From positions 1 through 64,000 of the forward strand of contig NZ_LSUQ01000011.1 in the NCBI RefSeq assembly GCF_001642725.1: a stretch of DNA of 64,000 nucleotides. The letters run 5' to 3'. This stretch comes from Ferroacidibacillus organovorans (GTDB lineage Bacteria; Bacillota; Bacilli; Alicyclobacillales; SLC66). The position numbers and the translations under genes were made by a program. A model generated the notes under the pieces. That model was not told where the DNA came from and ran no database searches. It worked only from the letters and a program-made list of their open reading frames with translations. Below, in pieces: positions 53,390 to 60,971 of this stretch (position 1 is the first letter of the stretch; every line of letters begins with the position of its first letter).

Positions 53390-54007
53390 ATGCACGTTCA
53401 AGAAGAAATGACGAAGACGAGAACGATTCACCCAAAGATCTTGTATTTTGGGACACCTGTGGTGCTCCTCACGACCCTTCAAGAAGACGGGACAAGCAAC
53501 ATCACACCGATGTCCTCCGCGTGGGCGCTTGGCAATCGCATCATTCTGGGGCTCGGTGAAGGAGGCCAAGGGCTTGTCAATCTGCGACGGCATAAAGAGT
53601 GTGTCGTCAACATCCCCAGCCCCGATCTGTGGCCTCAAGTCGAGGTGTTGGCGCCCCTGACCGGGGCAAATCCAGTCCCCGCGCATAAAAAGGGGGTCTT
53701 TCGATATGAAAAGGACAAATTTGCGGCGTCCGGTCTGTCTGCCATCCCCTCCCATCGTGTGGCGCCCAGCCGAATCGCCGAATGTCCGCTGCAAATCGAG
53801 GCAAGCGTGGTGAATCTTCGCGTGACAGGAGAAGATACCCGATTTGCAATCATTGAAACAGAAGCGGTATTGATTCACGCGCACGAGCGCATCATCATCG
53901 ATGACACGCACATTGACCCATTAAAGTGGAGTCCACTGATCTACAATTTTCGTCACTATTTTGGTCTTGGCGAACAAAGAGGTAAGACGTTTCGCGCAGA
54001 GGTTTGA
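53390..54007 (+). CDS. Flavin reductase-like (FMN-binding split barrel) protein
   Basis: 205 residues with the split-barrel flavin reductase pattern: TPVVLLTTLQEDGTSNITPMS (in part), SSAWALGNRIILGLGEGGQGL, ECVVNIPSPDLWPQV and the C-terminal YNFRHYFGLGEQRGKTF. Members bind FMN and reduce it or protect against reactive compounds. A consensus AGGAGG lies before the ATG. Expressed divergently from the ArsR-type regulator, probably under its control. Confidence 0.85.
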   Translation: MHVQEEMTKTRTIHPKILYFGTPVVLLTTLQEDGTSNITPMSSAWALGNRIILGLGEGGQGLVNLRRHKECVVNIPSPDLWPQVEVLAPLTGANPVPAHKKGVFRYEKDKFAASGLSAIPSHRVAPSRIAECPLQIEASVVNLRVTGEDTRFAIIETEAVLIHAHERIIIDDTHIDPLKWSPLIYNFRHYFGLGEQRGKTFRAEV

Positions 54008-54055
54008 GAATGCAGCTTGCAAATCCATGGTTCCGCCATGGCGTCTCCTGCTGGC

Positions 54056-55396
54056 TCACGCTAACTGCTGAACCCAATTGCGTGTCCTTCGATACCACAG
54101 AAAGAGTCCTGCACGCAACGCGTTATCTGCAGCAATGCTGACCCACACGGCTGGCAAGCCAAAGCCGAGGCGCCAGGCAAAGAGGTACACACCCAGTGTC
54201 CGAACACCCCAAATGCCAATCATCGTAGTGATCATGGGAAACTTGCTGTTGCCTCCGGCTTGAATGGCGGATGTGTCTACCAAGACGGCCGCCAAAAAAG
54301 GCTGGGAAAAGACATCGATGGCAAGGATGATGAACAGCAGGTGTATGACATGTGGGTTGTGTGTGAATAAAAGGCCGATCCAAGGACTTAACACACACAA
54401 AAGAACGGCAACCGCTGTCATGGATACTGCCGACTCCATGTAGCTAAAGCGTCGATACATCCTCACATCAGATTCATTGCCGCTTCCAATGGCTTGTCCG
54501 ATCGTGGCTGTGGTTGCGACAGCAAATCCGTTTCCAATTGCCGATCCGAATGTCGTGATGGTTCCTGCAATATTGTGTGTTGCATACACATCAATACCCA
54601 TCCGCACGATGAGTCCAAAATATACGACTTGCCCAAGGCGCATGGAAAGGCGTTCCAATGCGGCAGGAATCGCAAATTGTGTCATACTCCAGCCGAGCGA
54701 GGTTGACAACTTCAAGTCTGAAACGCGCAAGGTGAGTGAGTCCACGCTACGGGATTTTTGCCAAAGGCGAATCAGAGCGTAAAGACGCGCGAGCACCATG
54801 GCGATGGCCGCGCCCTTGATGCCGAATCCGTGAAACGGTCCCACCCCGAAAATCAGCACATAATCAAATACAACGTGCAGACCGTTCATTTCAAGTCCCA
54901 CACGAAATGGGGTCTTGGTGTCGCCAATAGCCCGAAATGCCGCCGACTGCGCAGTAAACAACGCGATAAATGGAGAGATTCCAAGTACAACTGAAAAATA
55001 CGGGAGTGCCGTACTCTGCAGAGTCCCTTGAGCGCCCATGACATGCAGCAGCGGTACCGCGAAAAAGAGGGAGATAAGCGAAGCGAAGAGGCCGATGATG
55101 AATGCAATGACAAAACCATGCCAAATCACTGAATGACTTCGTTCTTTGTTTTTCGCGCCAACCGCGCGGGACAAAAAGACCGAAAGCGCCGCCGACACCG
55201 CCGTAAACACACCAATGTAGGTCATACTGTAGACATTGGTCACACCCACTGCATCAATCGCGATAAGTCCCAGCTTCGCAATAAAGAAGGTGTCAACAAC
55301 ACCCAATAAATTCTGCAGATACGCCTCTCCAATGGCAGGCAATGCAATATTGAACACCTGTTTAGCTTGAGTTGGGATTCGAGTGGCCAAACCCAT
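54056..55396 (-). CDS. MATE family multidrug efflux protein
   Basis: Twelve-helix cation-coupled exporter of 446 residues. Typical blocks: FNIALPAIGEAYLQNLLGVVD, two-fold repeated architecture, VGAKNKERSHSVIW, RAIGDTKTPFRVGLEMN and IQAGGNSKFPMITTMIG. ATG 55396 has AAAGGAAG seven bases ahead; the ATG two codons up is too close to that site. No regulator is adjacent. Confidence 0.9.
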   Translation of the reverse strand: MGLATRIPTQAKQVFNIALPAIGEAYLQNLLGVVDTFFIAKLGLIAIDAVGVTNVYSMTYIGVFTAVSAALSVFLSRAVGAKNKERSHSVIWHGFVIAFIIGLFASLISLFFAVPLLHVMGAQGTLQSTALPYFSVVLGISPFIALFTAQSAAFRAIGDTKTPFRVGLEMNGLHVVFDYVLIFGVGPFHGFGIKGAAIAMVLARLYALIRLWQKSRSVDSLTLRVSDLKLSTSLGWSMTQFAIPAALERLSMRLGQVVYFGLIVRMGIDVYATHNIAGTITTFGSAIGNGFAVATTATIGQAIGSGNESDVRMYRRFSYMESAVSMTAVAVLLCVLSPWIGLLFTHNPHVIHLLFIILAIDVFSQPFLAAVLVDTSAIQAGGNSKFPMITTMIGIWGVRTLGVYLFAWRLGFGLPAVWVSIAADNALRAGLFLWYRRTRNWVQQLA

Positions 55397-55453
55397 ACGC
55401 ATCTTCCTTTCCGCGCCCCTCTTGAACTAGTTCAAGACATTTTTCCACGTCTG

Positions 55454-55793
55454 TCACGGATGGATGATCCGAAGCCGCTGCCATTTTTCACACCAATCCT
55501 TTGTCGCTACCCGGTCATCATAAATCTTTTGTTTATTCCCCGATATGAAAAAAGGAGTTGGACGAACAATTAAGTTTACCAAATCATCAACTCCATACGG
55601 CGCAACCAACTCCACCTGACCATCGTTGTCCAAATAAGCTCCGATGTATAGTTCCCAGCACCACAAACCACATCTAAAACTTGATCTTGATTACGTACCT
55701 GTAGATGTTGTCTGAGCCTATGTACAATCTCTGAATCGGCTTTGCGCGGGTATCGTAGATCTTACCGATCTCGTCGAATAGCTCACTCAACAT
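55454..55793 (-). pseudogene. Mosaic remnant: methyltransferase start joined to nucleotidyltransferase end
   Basis: From ATG 55793 (GGGGGGAAGT ahead) the frame reads MLSELFDEIGKIYDTR, the start of a class I methyltransferase. After a frameshift the neighbouring frame gives ADSEIVHRLRQHLQV and VLDVVCGAGNYT (SAM motif I). Then, without further methyltransferase, follows YLDNDGQVELVAPYGVDDL and NLIVRPTPFF, the C-terminal part of a COG3575-type nucleotidyltransferase, ending at 55454. A deletion between two neighbouring genes plus a frameshift explains this. Confidence 0.65.
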
Positions 55794-55843
55794 ACTTCCC
55801 CCCAACTTCATAACCCTGCAACCCACTCAATGACCATCACATT

Positions 55844-56380
55844 CTAAGCGAGGTCAATGTCCTCAAATAGTATATACGTGTTCTTTTCGATTTCCTGAAA
55901 GACACGAATGAAATCAACTGAGAAAGTCGGGAATGGAAAAAGAGTTATCGACGCAAATGACCTCATTTCGCTGATTTCCTCTGAACTCATACCCCAATGG
56001 GTTTGTCCTAACGTTAGATGCGGGATGAATCGTTCCATCTCCATATACTGTTTCATAACTTCTGGTGGCGGTGAAACAGCTTCAACAAGCCGCTCGTGGA
56101 AGTCGTGAATTTCAGAGGATTCCACACTTAAATAGGCAACAGCCTCACCAAAAGTTTTAGGTTGATCAATCGATACTGTGAATCGCGGAAATGATGCACA
56201 GGTACGTTTAATTGACTCCAGCCAGCGCAAATCGTCACCCAATCCGCTCTGCGCTTTGACGGTAATGTGGGGTTCGGCGACTTCCCATGTCCGATTGCTT
56301 TGCCACCTCTTCTGAAACTCGACAATCCTTTCTTTATAATCCGTTGGTGGAACGATTCCGACAAAATACTGCACCGTCAT
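55844..56380 (-). CDS. 2H phosphoesterase (LigT/2'-5' RNA ligase-like)
   Basis: 178 residues with two H-x-T motifs about 90 residues apart, EPHITVKAQ and IPHLTLGQT, the catalytic pairs of the 2H superfamily (2'-5' RNA ligases, cyclic phosphodiesterases). It begins MTVQYFVGIVPP. Substrate unknown. ATG 56380 follows GGGGGT closely; the frame is open to 56449. It appears intact although it lies among broken genes. Confidence 0.75.
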   Translation of the reverse strand: MTVQYFVGIVPPTDYKERIVEFQKRWQSNRTWEVAEPHITVKAQSGLGDDLRWLESIKRTCASFPRFTVSIDQPKTFGEAVAYLSVESSEIHDFHERLVEAVSPPPEVMKQYMEMERFIPHLTLGQTHWGMSSEEISEMRSFASITLFPFPTFSVDFIRVFQEIEKNTYILFEDIDLA

Positions 56381-56456
56381 ACCCCCGTCTATTTTTAACC
56401 GCCGAATAGAAATCAAGGAGGGATGTGACGCCCTCCCCTCCTTGAGCAAATGGCAT

Positions 56457-56908
56457 TTACGACTTGCTGGCCACCATCATCATTTCAAAGTCGTCAATGG
56501 TAAGTGGCTTACGTTCAAATTTCCTTGTTGCGCAACCAAAACCAGCATCGACTTCAAAGCAAGAATGCTCCTTCACATAAACAAATTGCCGCATCGAACT
56601 CAGGCTCGAACTGCATCCGTTTGGCATCTTGAACATGAAATTCCGCACTGAGATTTTCCACGTCAGACGTTTTATTTGCAATGACGACAAAGCATTCCGA
56701 GATGTCTATGCAACGGTGCAAAATCCACGACGAGCCAATTCCAAACTGTGCCGTCCTGCACCACAGCCAACATCCAAAATTCTGGAACCGACGGGTAAGT
56801 TCAACAACTTCATCAGAAAATCAACTTCTTGAACGCTTCCCTTCGCAAACCCATACTCAAGATAGTTTCCGCCTAAAAAATCTCCTATCGAACGGTAAAA
56901 TGTGCCAT
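56457..56908 (-). pseudogene. Class I SAM methyltransferase, broken
   Basis: One frame gives FYRSIGDFLGGNYLEYGF, KGSVQEVDFLMKLLNLPVGS and RILDVGCGAGRHSLELARRG (motif I), then meets TAG. The next frame continues IDISECFVVIANKTSD, AEFHVQDAKRMQF, FDAAICLCEGAFLL and a TGA; the last part (GFGCATRKFERKPLTIDDFE, MMMVASKS) is the usual C-terminus. About half of the catalytic domain's second part is missing. At least two frame changes and one deletion. Confidence 0.7.
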
Positions 56909-56914
56909 ATACCC

Positions 56915-57784
56915 CTAATCATAGTGATCTATACCGGAATATACATCAACACATCGGATTACTTCCTGACGAACACGATCCCAGTTGAGATCATTGTTAT
57001 CTATGACTTTCTTTCGTAACGGAAGTTGTCTCAAAACTTTTCGCTCTATATGGGTACGCACTACGAGAAATTCCACAAGCCCATCAAAACCTGTCAGCCC
57101 GTGACTTAACCCGTAACCCTGTTTTGTAAAATACTGAGTTACACCCTCTTTCCACTCCGATGAACGTTTCTCAAACGCCCTGTTTAGCGTGACGCGTACA
57201 TCGCCAGGATGGAAATAGATGAGCTGAGGAAACAGCGGTTTAATGACGTTTGCCAACTCTAACACATAATTGATAATCGCTTCTTCTGGTGCATCATAGC
57301 GACCGAGCATCGCTGTGAGGGGGTTCTGAATGAAACAACATTCAAAAATGGTTATTTCGTCCCTTTGCAGTTGCGTCTGTACGAACTCACGCCATCTAGT
57401 CAGATGCACTTCGCAGTATCGCTCTAACGGCAATATGCCATCGTAAATGTCATGCTGCATAACGTCTGCCAAAAGCTCGTCTGGAAGTACATCACCCATT
57501 TCACGTCTACACTTACCATATGGAATAAACTTATAAGCGCCCCTGTCCTCAGTCATCGACCGAATCAACGCTATAGATGCGGAGTGTTTCTGCAAAATCC
57601 TGTTGTATTCCTGAACAGTGAAACAGGCGACTTTATCGTAATCAGCAGGATGATCCAAATCTCCTTCAAGAAAGAGGCTTACCTTCACCCCTGATTCTAT
57701 TAAATGATCATAGATAAACTGAGCCGTGGTGGTCTTTCCTAATCCCCATACGCCTTCAACGACGATCAGTTTACACTTTGTCAT
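56915..57784 (-). CDS. P-loop nucleoside/nucleotide kinase-like protein
   Basis: 289 residues. Walker A at the N-terminus (LIVVEGVWGLGKTTTAQFIY), FLEGDLDHPADYD and FECCFIQNPLTAML suggest a thymidylate-kinase-like or uridine-kinase-like phosphotransferase; the residues around residue 70-120 are long and not typical. Substrate unknown. ATG 57784 follows GGAGGAA at eight bases. It is intact and lies inside the decaying stretch; AT-richer than the core genes. Confidence 0.7.
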   Translation of the reverse strand: MTKCKLIVVEGVWGLGKTTTAQFIYDHLIESGVKVSLFLEGDLDHPADYDKVACFTVQEYNRILQKHSASIALIRSMTEDRGAYKFIPYGKCRREMGDVLPDELLADVMQHDIYDGILPLERYCEVHLTRWREFVQTQLQRDEITIFECCFIQNPLTAMLGRYDAPEEAIINYVLELANVIKPLFPQLIYFHPGDVRVTLNRAFEKRSSEWKEGVTQYFTKQGYGLSHGLTGFDGLVEFLVVRTHIERKVLRQLPLRKKVIDNNDLNWDRVRQEVIRCVDVYSGIDHYD

Positions 57785-58303
57785 TGGAATTGTTCCTCCG
57801 ATTCGCATAAGGAAGCGTTTGGGGATCTGTATTTTTTCCTCATTATAATTTTAAAATTAAAAAATTACTAGTCATGCATTTCTAAACATGTTGCTAAAAA
57901 TTATAGTCCTGCCCGTTTTCTCGTTTGAAACAGATGTCTATTTGTGTTGAAGCAAGTGATTATTGTTTAGAACTGAGGAATTTATGGGGCTATAACTCGC
58001 GCTCCAACCTCGCCACGCACTCCACATGTGTCGAGTGCTTAATATTGACATGAAAAGAGCCATCATTCGGCCCCCGAAGACAATTGGGTTTCAAATCGGT
58101 CATGGATAACAATTTCATTGTAGTCCTTAACTTCAACACACTCAATCAAGCGGTGCAGTACGTCACAAAGCAATGATGGACTACCAGTTTCCATCGCGGA
58201 CTAATTTAAATCCCTGTTGTAGATCCCTTTGCTATTGTGGGTGATGTCTAACAAAAAAGTCTACTTCAATACCAATGAAGGGTGTCAGACACCCATGGTG
58301 CCT
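57785..58303. other. Gene-poor stretch with short coding remnants
   Basis: No intact gene. Two short minus-strand pieces stand out: 58194-58063 (44 codons, RLIECVEVKDYNEIVIHDRF) could be the end of a serine recombinase or similar, and about 58050-57990 reads HSTHVECVARLEREL, like the last residues of an RlmD-type methyltransferase. Both assignments are weak. A 15-base palindrome (GGGTGTC-A-GACACCC) lies at about 58280-58294. The first 100 bases are very AT-rich and may hold the promoter of the kinase-like gene. Confidence 0.3.
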
Positions 58304-59120
58304 TTACAGCAGCACACTCTCATTTAAAAATCGATTGTCCCTGACGATTTTTCTTATCTTTTTTATCGTGTTTGCGTGTTTTGGAACTCCGACGATCCGG
58401 TCGAGCAGTAGCAACCTTATGCAGGCAAGCGCATCAAAGATCTCCAACTCGTTTGTCGTTACGCGTATCTCATTTTGATAATTGTGCAAAAACGTCAGGC
58501 TTTTGCTCTCACTGGATCCCCAAATTGCCCATTCGTCCAGTCAATCACCGTGTATCGTCCATTTTCTTCTACGATATTACCTAAATTAAAATCGCCGTGA
58601 ATGATTCGGTCCATGTTCATATCTGCGGACGCAATGAGACGGATCAGTTCCTCTTTCATCGACGGAAACGCCTCAATCCCTGAATAGAAATACTCAACAA
58701 AATCACACCTAGCGAGCACATTACCTCCCAATTTCTCCGGATGCAGCCGATGAATGTCAGCTAGAAGAGAGGCGACTATCTTAAAATGTTCGGACTTACC
58801 TTCGTTAGTGCAGCGCCGTGATAACGGGTTAGCAGCACACTATCCCCGGTCCAGGTTCGCCCACAGGCAATCGGCACCGACACCTGAACTCTCTGAAGAT
58901 GTAGAGCTTCCAAAAGCCGATATTGGCGTAGAATGTCGGGTTTAGATCGTTTATTCCGCACCTTCAACACAAAATGCTCCTCCCCTTGCGTAATCTTAAC
59001 CACATCTGCCTCAAGCCCCGGTGAAAGAGGGTTAAGCGTAAGTTCAGCACACGAAGTAATCAGGTTATCCAAAATTGGATTTGTTTCATGCCATTCAATA
59101 CCCGCCAATGAGTGAGTCAC
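58304..59120 (-). pseudogene. Aminoglycoside phosphotransferase family, broken by two frameshifts
   Basis: GTG 59120 (after AAAGGAAAA) opens MTHSLAGIEWHETNPILDNL, EADVVKITQGEEHFVLKVRN (the kinase Lys strand). The frame stops at 58776, but from about 58800 the next frame goes on: EHFKIVASLLADIHRLHPEK, DRIIHGDFNLGNIVEENGRY (catalytic HGDxxxxN), VIDWTNGQFGDP (metal Asp). After a TGA at about 58495 a third frame carries the tail (FDALACIRLLLLDRI, NTIKKIRKIVRDN) to 58304. The order is right for a Bacilli APH/HTH-type kinase, now inactive. Confidence 0.75.
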
Positions 59121-59551
59121 GAGATTTTCCTTTCTCTTTTGCGTCTTGTTAAGTTTACTTGCCCACTAATGACATAATCCAAATAATTCCTTGATGTACA
59201 CTTATGTCACGTGGTCAACAATTAAGGTATCAAACATACATATGTTACAAATCTGTCAAAAACAATAATCTAGTAATCAGCACGACACAAAGGATGATGC
59301 TGAAATAAAAATTAATTCTCTGATGTATGAGCTAAAGCCCTGTTTTTCAAAAAAATCACCCAAACACTTGAGCAGCAATTGCAAAAAGCTGTCCGCTGTG
59401 TGGAGGTAGTTCATCTCCGTTTAAAAGCATGATTGGGGGTTGAGTAACCATCTCAAATCCGCACCGAACCGATATTGATATAAATTGTGTTCGCTTTTAA
59501 TGTGGTATCCTTTGGTCATAGACCGTGTCAATAAAGTGCGAGGAGATAGAG
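59121..59551. other. Intergenic, AT-rich, nothing recognised
   Basis: About 430 bases without a convincing gene on either strand. Short open frames exist but lack ribosome sites and family motifs. It probably contains the promoter of the broken phosphotransferase (minus) and of the small plus-strand ORF at 59552. Confidence 0.5.
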
Positions 59552-59698
59552 GTGACCACCCAACGAGAAGGACACACTACGAGTACGAGGCCTGCGTCCA
59601 GACCCATGATACCTTCTTCGTTTTCATTCATGGACTGGTCGTATTTGCTGGATGAACTGAACCGCTTGATGGAGGCCTTGCATATCAAAAGTTTTTAA
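59552..59698 (+). CDS. Small orphan ORF
   Basis: 48 residues from a GTG with AGGAGATAGAG just before it: MTTQREGHTTSTRPASRPMI, then FMDWSYLLDELNRLMEALHI. The second half is an amphipathic helix. No family recognised. Followed after 14 bases by another small ORF on the same strand. Confidence 0.4.
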   Translation: MTTQREGHTTSTRPASRPMIPSSFSFMDWSYLLDELNRLMEALHIKSF

Positions 59699-59712
59699 GT
59701 CGTTGCTCATAA

Positions 59713-59901
59713 ATGACGAAGGGAACGGGAAGAACAATCCGTTGCAGCGATGAACAAACAGGGATTTTGATACAAGATTACTCTGGGCTCGCCCGCATGC
59801 TGAGGAAGGAACAGCAGGATGCTCTCATTGACTGGCGCGAATACCAGAAGCGAATGGAGCAACATCGGCAAAACGGGATCAAACACGCTTCCTTATACTA
59901 A
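59713..59901 (+). CDS. Small orphan ORF
   Basis: 62 residues, MTKGTGRTIRCSDEQTGILI followed by a charged helix (RMLRKEQQDALIDWREYQKR). No clear ribosome site; it may be translated by coupling to the small ORF upstream. Function unknown. Confidence 0.4.
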   Translation: MTKGTGRTIRCSDEQTGILIQDYSGLARMLRKEQQDALIDWREYQKRMEQHRQNGIKHASLY

Positions 59902-60059
59902 TCGACAGAGTCACTAAACAAACGGGCAAGTCATTCCCGATCACAGTCGAAACTTGTCGAGAGGCTCGTGAATTGTGACTGAGTCAACGTATTCTTTGCT
60001 TTCGTAGAAGCTACGTTGTACTGCTAGTTTTTCGGAGCTTTCTTAAAAACCACCTGACC

Positions 60060-60473
60060 TTAGCCGATACTAAATGTGCCAATAACAGTCTTTCCATTAA
60101 CAGCATAAAGCGGGATTTTTCTAACGCTACCAGGTTTTCGGTCCATTGCCACAGCCTCTGCTGGCGTCTTGGGCATTGGCAAGAATTCGTCTTGTTTTAG
60201 CACATAACCAATAATGGGGTGTCCATTAGCATCTACCCCTTGTGTCAAAATCAAATCCGGCTCTGTGGCTAGAGATGTTGAATACATATCAGAGCCATAC
60301 GTTTGGCCATTCTGGTTTTTTGGAAAGTCGATCTTGTGTACTATGGGTAGGGAATTCGGATGAGGTATAAATAGAGATTTTGCAAAGCTGAAACCAGACA
60401 TACTCACCGTTATCCCTAGGATGAGAACACCGCCAATGACTGTCGTGCGCCCCGCAAACGGTTTAAACCACAT
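60060..60473 (-). CDS. Exported protein of unknown function
   Basis: 137 residues: signal peptide or anchor (TVIGGVLILGITVSMSGFSFA), then a polar domain (KSLFIPHPNSLPIVHKID, DLILTQGVDANGHPIIGYV, GKTVIGTFSIG). The start is close to AAGGGGGGAAG. No family recognised. It follows a 41-codon ORF on the same strand after 12 bases. Confidence 0.6.
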   Translation of the reverse strand: MWFKPFAGRTTVIGGVLILGITVSMSGFSFAKSLFIPHPNSLPIVHKIDFPKNQNGQTYGSDMYSTSLATEPDLILTQGVDANGHPIIGYVLKQDEFLPMPKTPAEAVAMDRKPGSVRKIPLYAVNGKTVIGTFSIG

Positions 60474-60485
60474 TTTCTTCCCCCC

Positions 60486-60611
60486 TTAGTAAGCTAGACT
60501 CGGGCTCTGATAAGTCTGGAAAGTTGTATACCCGTTGCCGTTATAAGCAGCGGTTGCTCGGATAGAGTAGTAAGTACCATTATTGTATTCGTAAGGCGTA
60601 TTCTGCCTCAT
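60486..60611 (-). CDS. Small Tyr/Asn-rich ORF
   Basis: 41 residues (MRQNTPYEYNNGTYYSIRAT, AAYNGNGYTTFQTYQSPSLA, Y), with eight tyrosines, no Lys and no hydrophobic segment. AGGAGG lies about 11 bases ahead of the ATG. A TAG stands in frame six codons before the ATG, so it is not simply an open extension. It could be a true short peptide or the tail of a lost exported protein. Upstream, 60612-60910 holds no gene. Confidence 0.35.
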   Translation of the reverse strand: MRQNTPYEYNNGTYYSIRATAAYNGNGYTTFQTYQSPSLAY

Positions 60612-60910
60612 TCCGCCGCACGCCTCCTATAAAAACTCCATTACTGTTACAGAAATTACTGCAGTGGCCTTATTACGTGTTTACTAGAATGTTCTGTCGA
60701 ATCACAGTGATAGCTTACCATAACATAATTATCTTTTCATGTCGGAATTTGTCGTTCGCCGAAATGTCATCATCGATCCTATCTCAGTTCACGAAAACTA
60801 GATCATTATACAATCAGTTTAATAGACATGTTAGCACTACAACATCACGTCGCTCCTACTTCAATTGTAGGTCAGACACTTTCTTGAAGACGCCTCTTCC
60901 GGTGTAAACG

Positions 60911-60939
60911 GAAGGCTCGATCCAATAGGTCGAGCCTTC
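60911..60939. terminator. Intrinsic terminator after rlmD
   Basis: Ten-base stem (60911-60920 with 60930-60939), loop of nine bases, about 33 bases beyond the rlmD stop on the minus strand. Confidence 0.7.
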
Positions 60940-60971
60940 TCCTCTGCGTCGGCAATTCCCATCTCCGAATT

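Noticed and set aside
59360-59470. CPLCGG motif in a short plus-strand frame as a zinc-ribbon or selenoprotein candidate
   Set aside because: An in-frame TGA lies 9 codons before it, but there is no conserved context, start or ribosome site.
60677-60907. 76-codon plus-strand ORF
   Set aside because: No ribosome site, no domain pattern, odd composition; it overlaps the likely rlmD terminator region.
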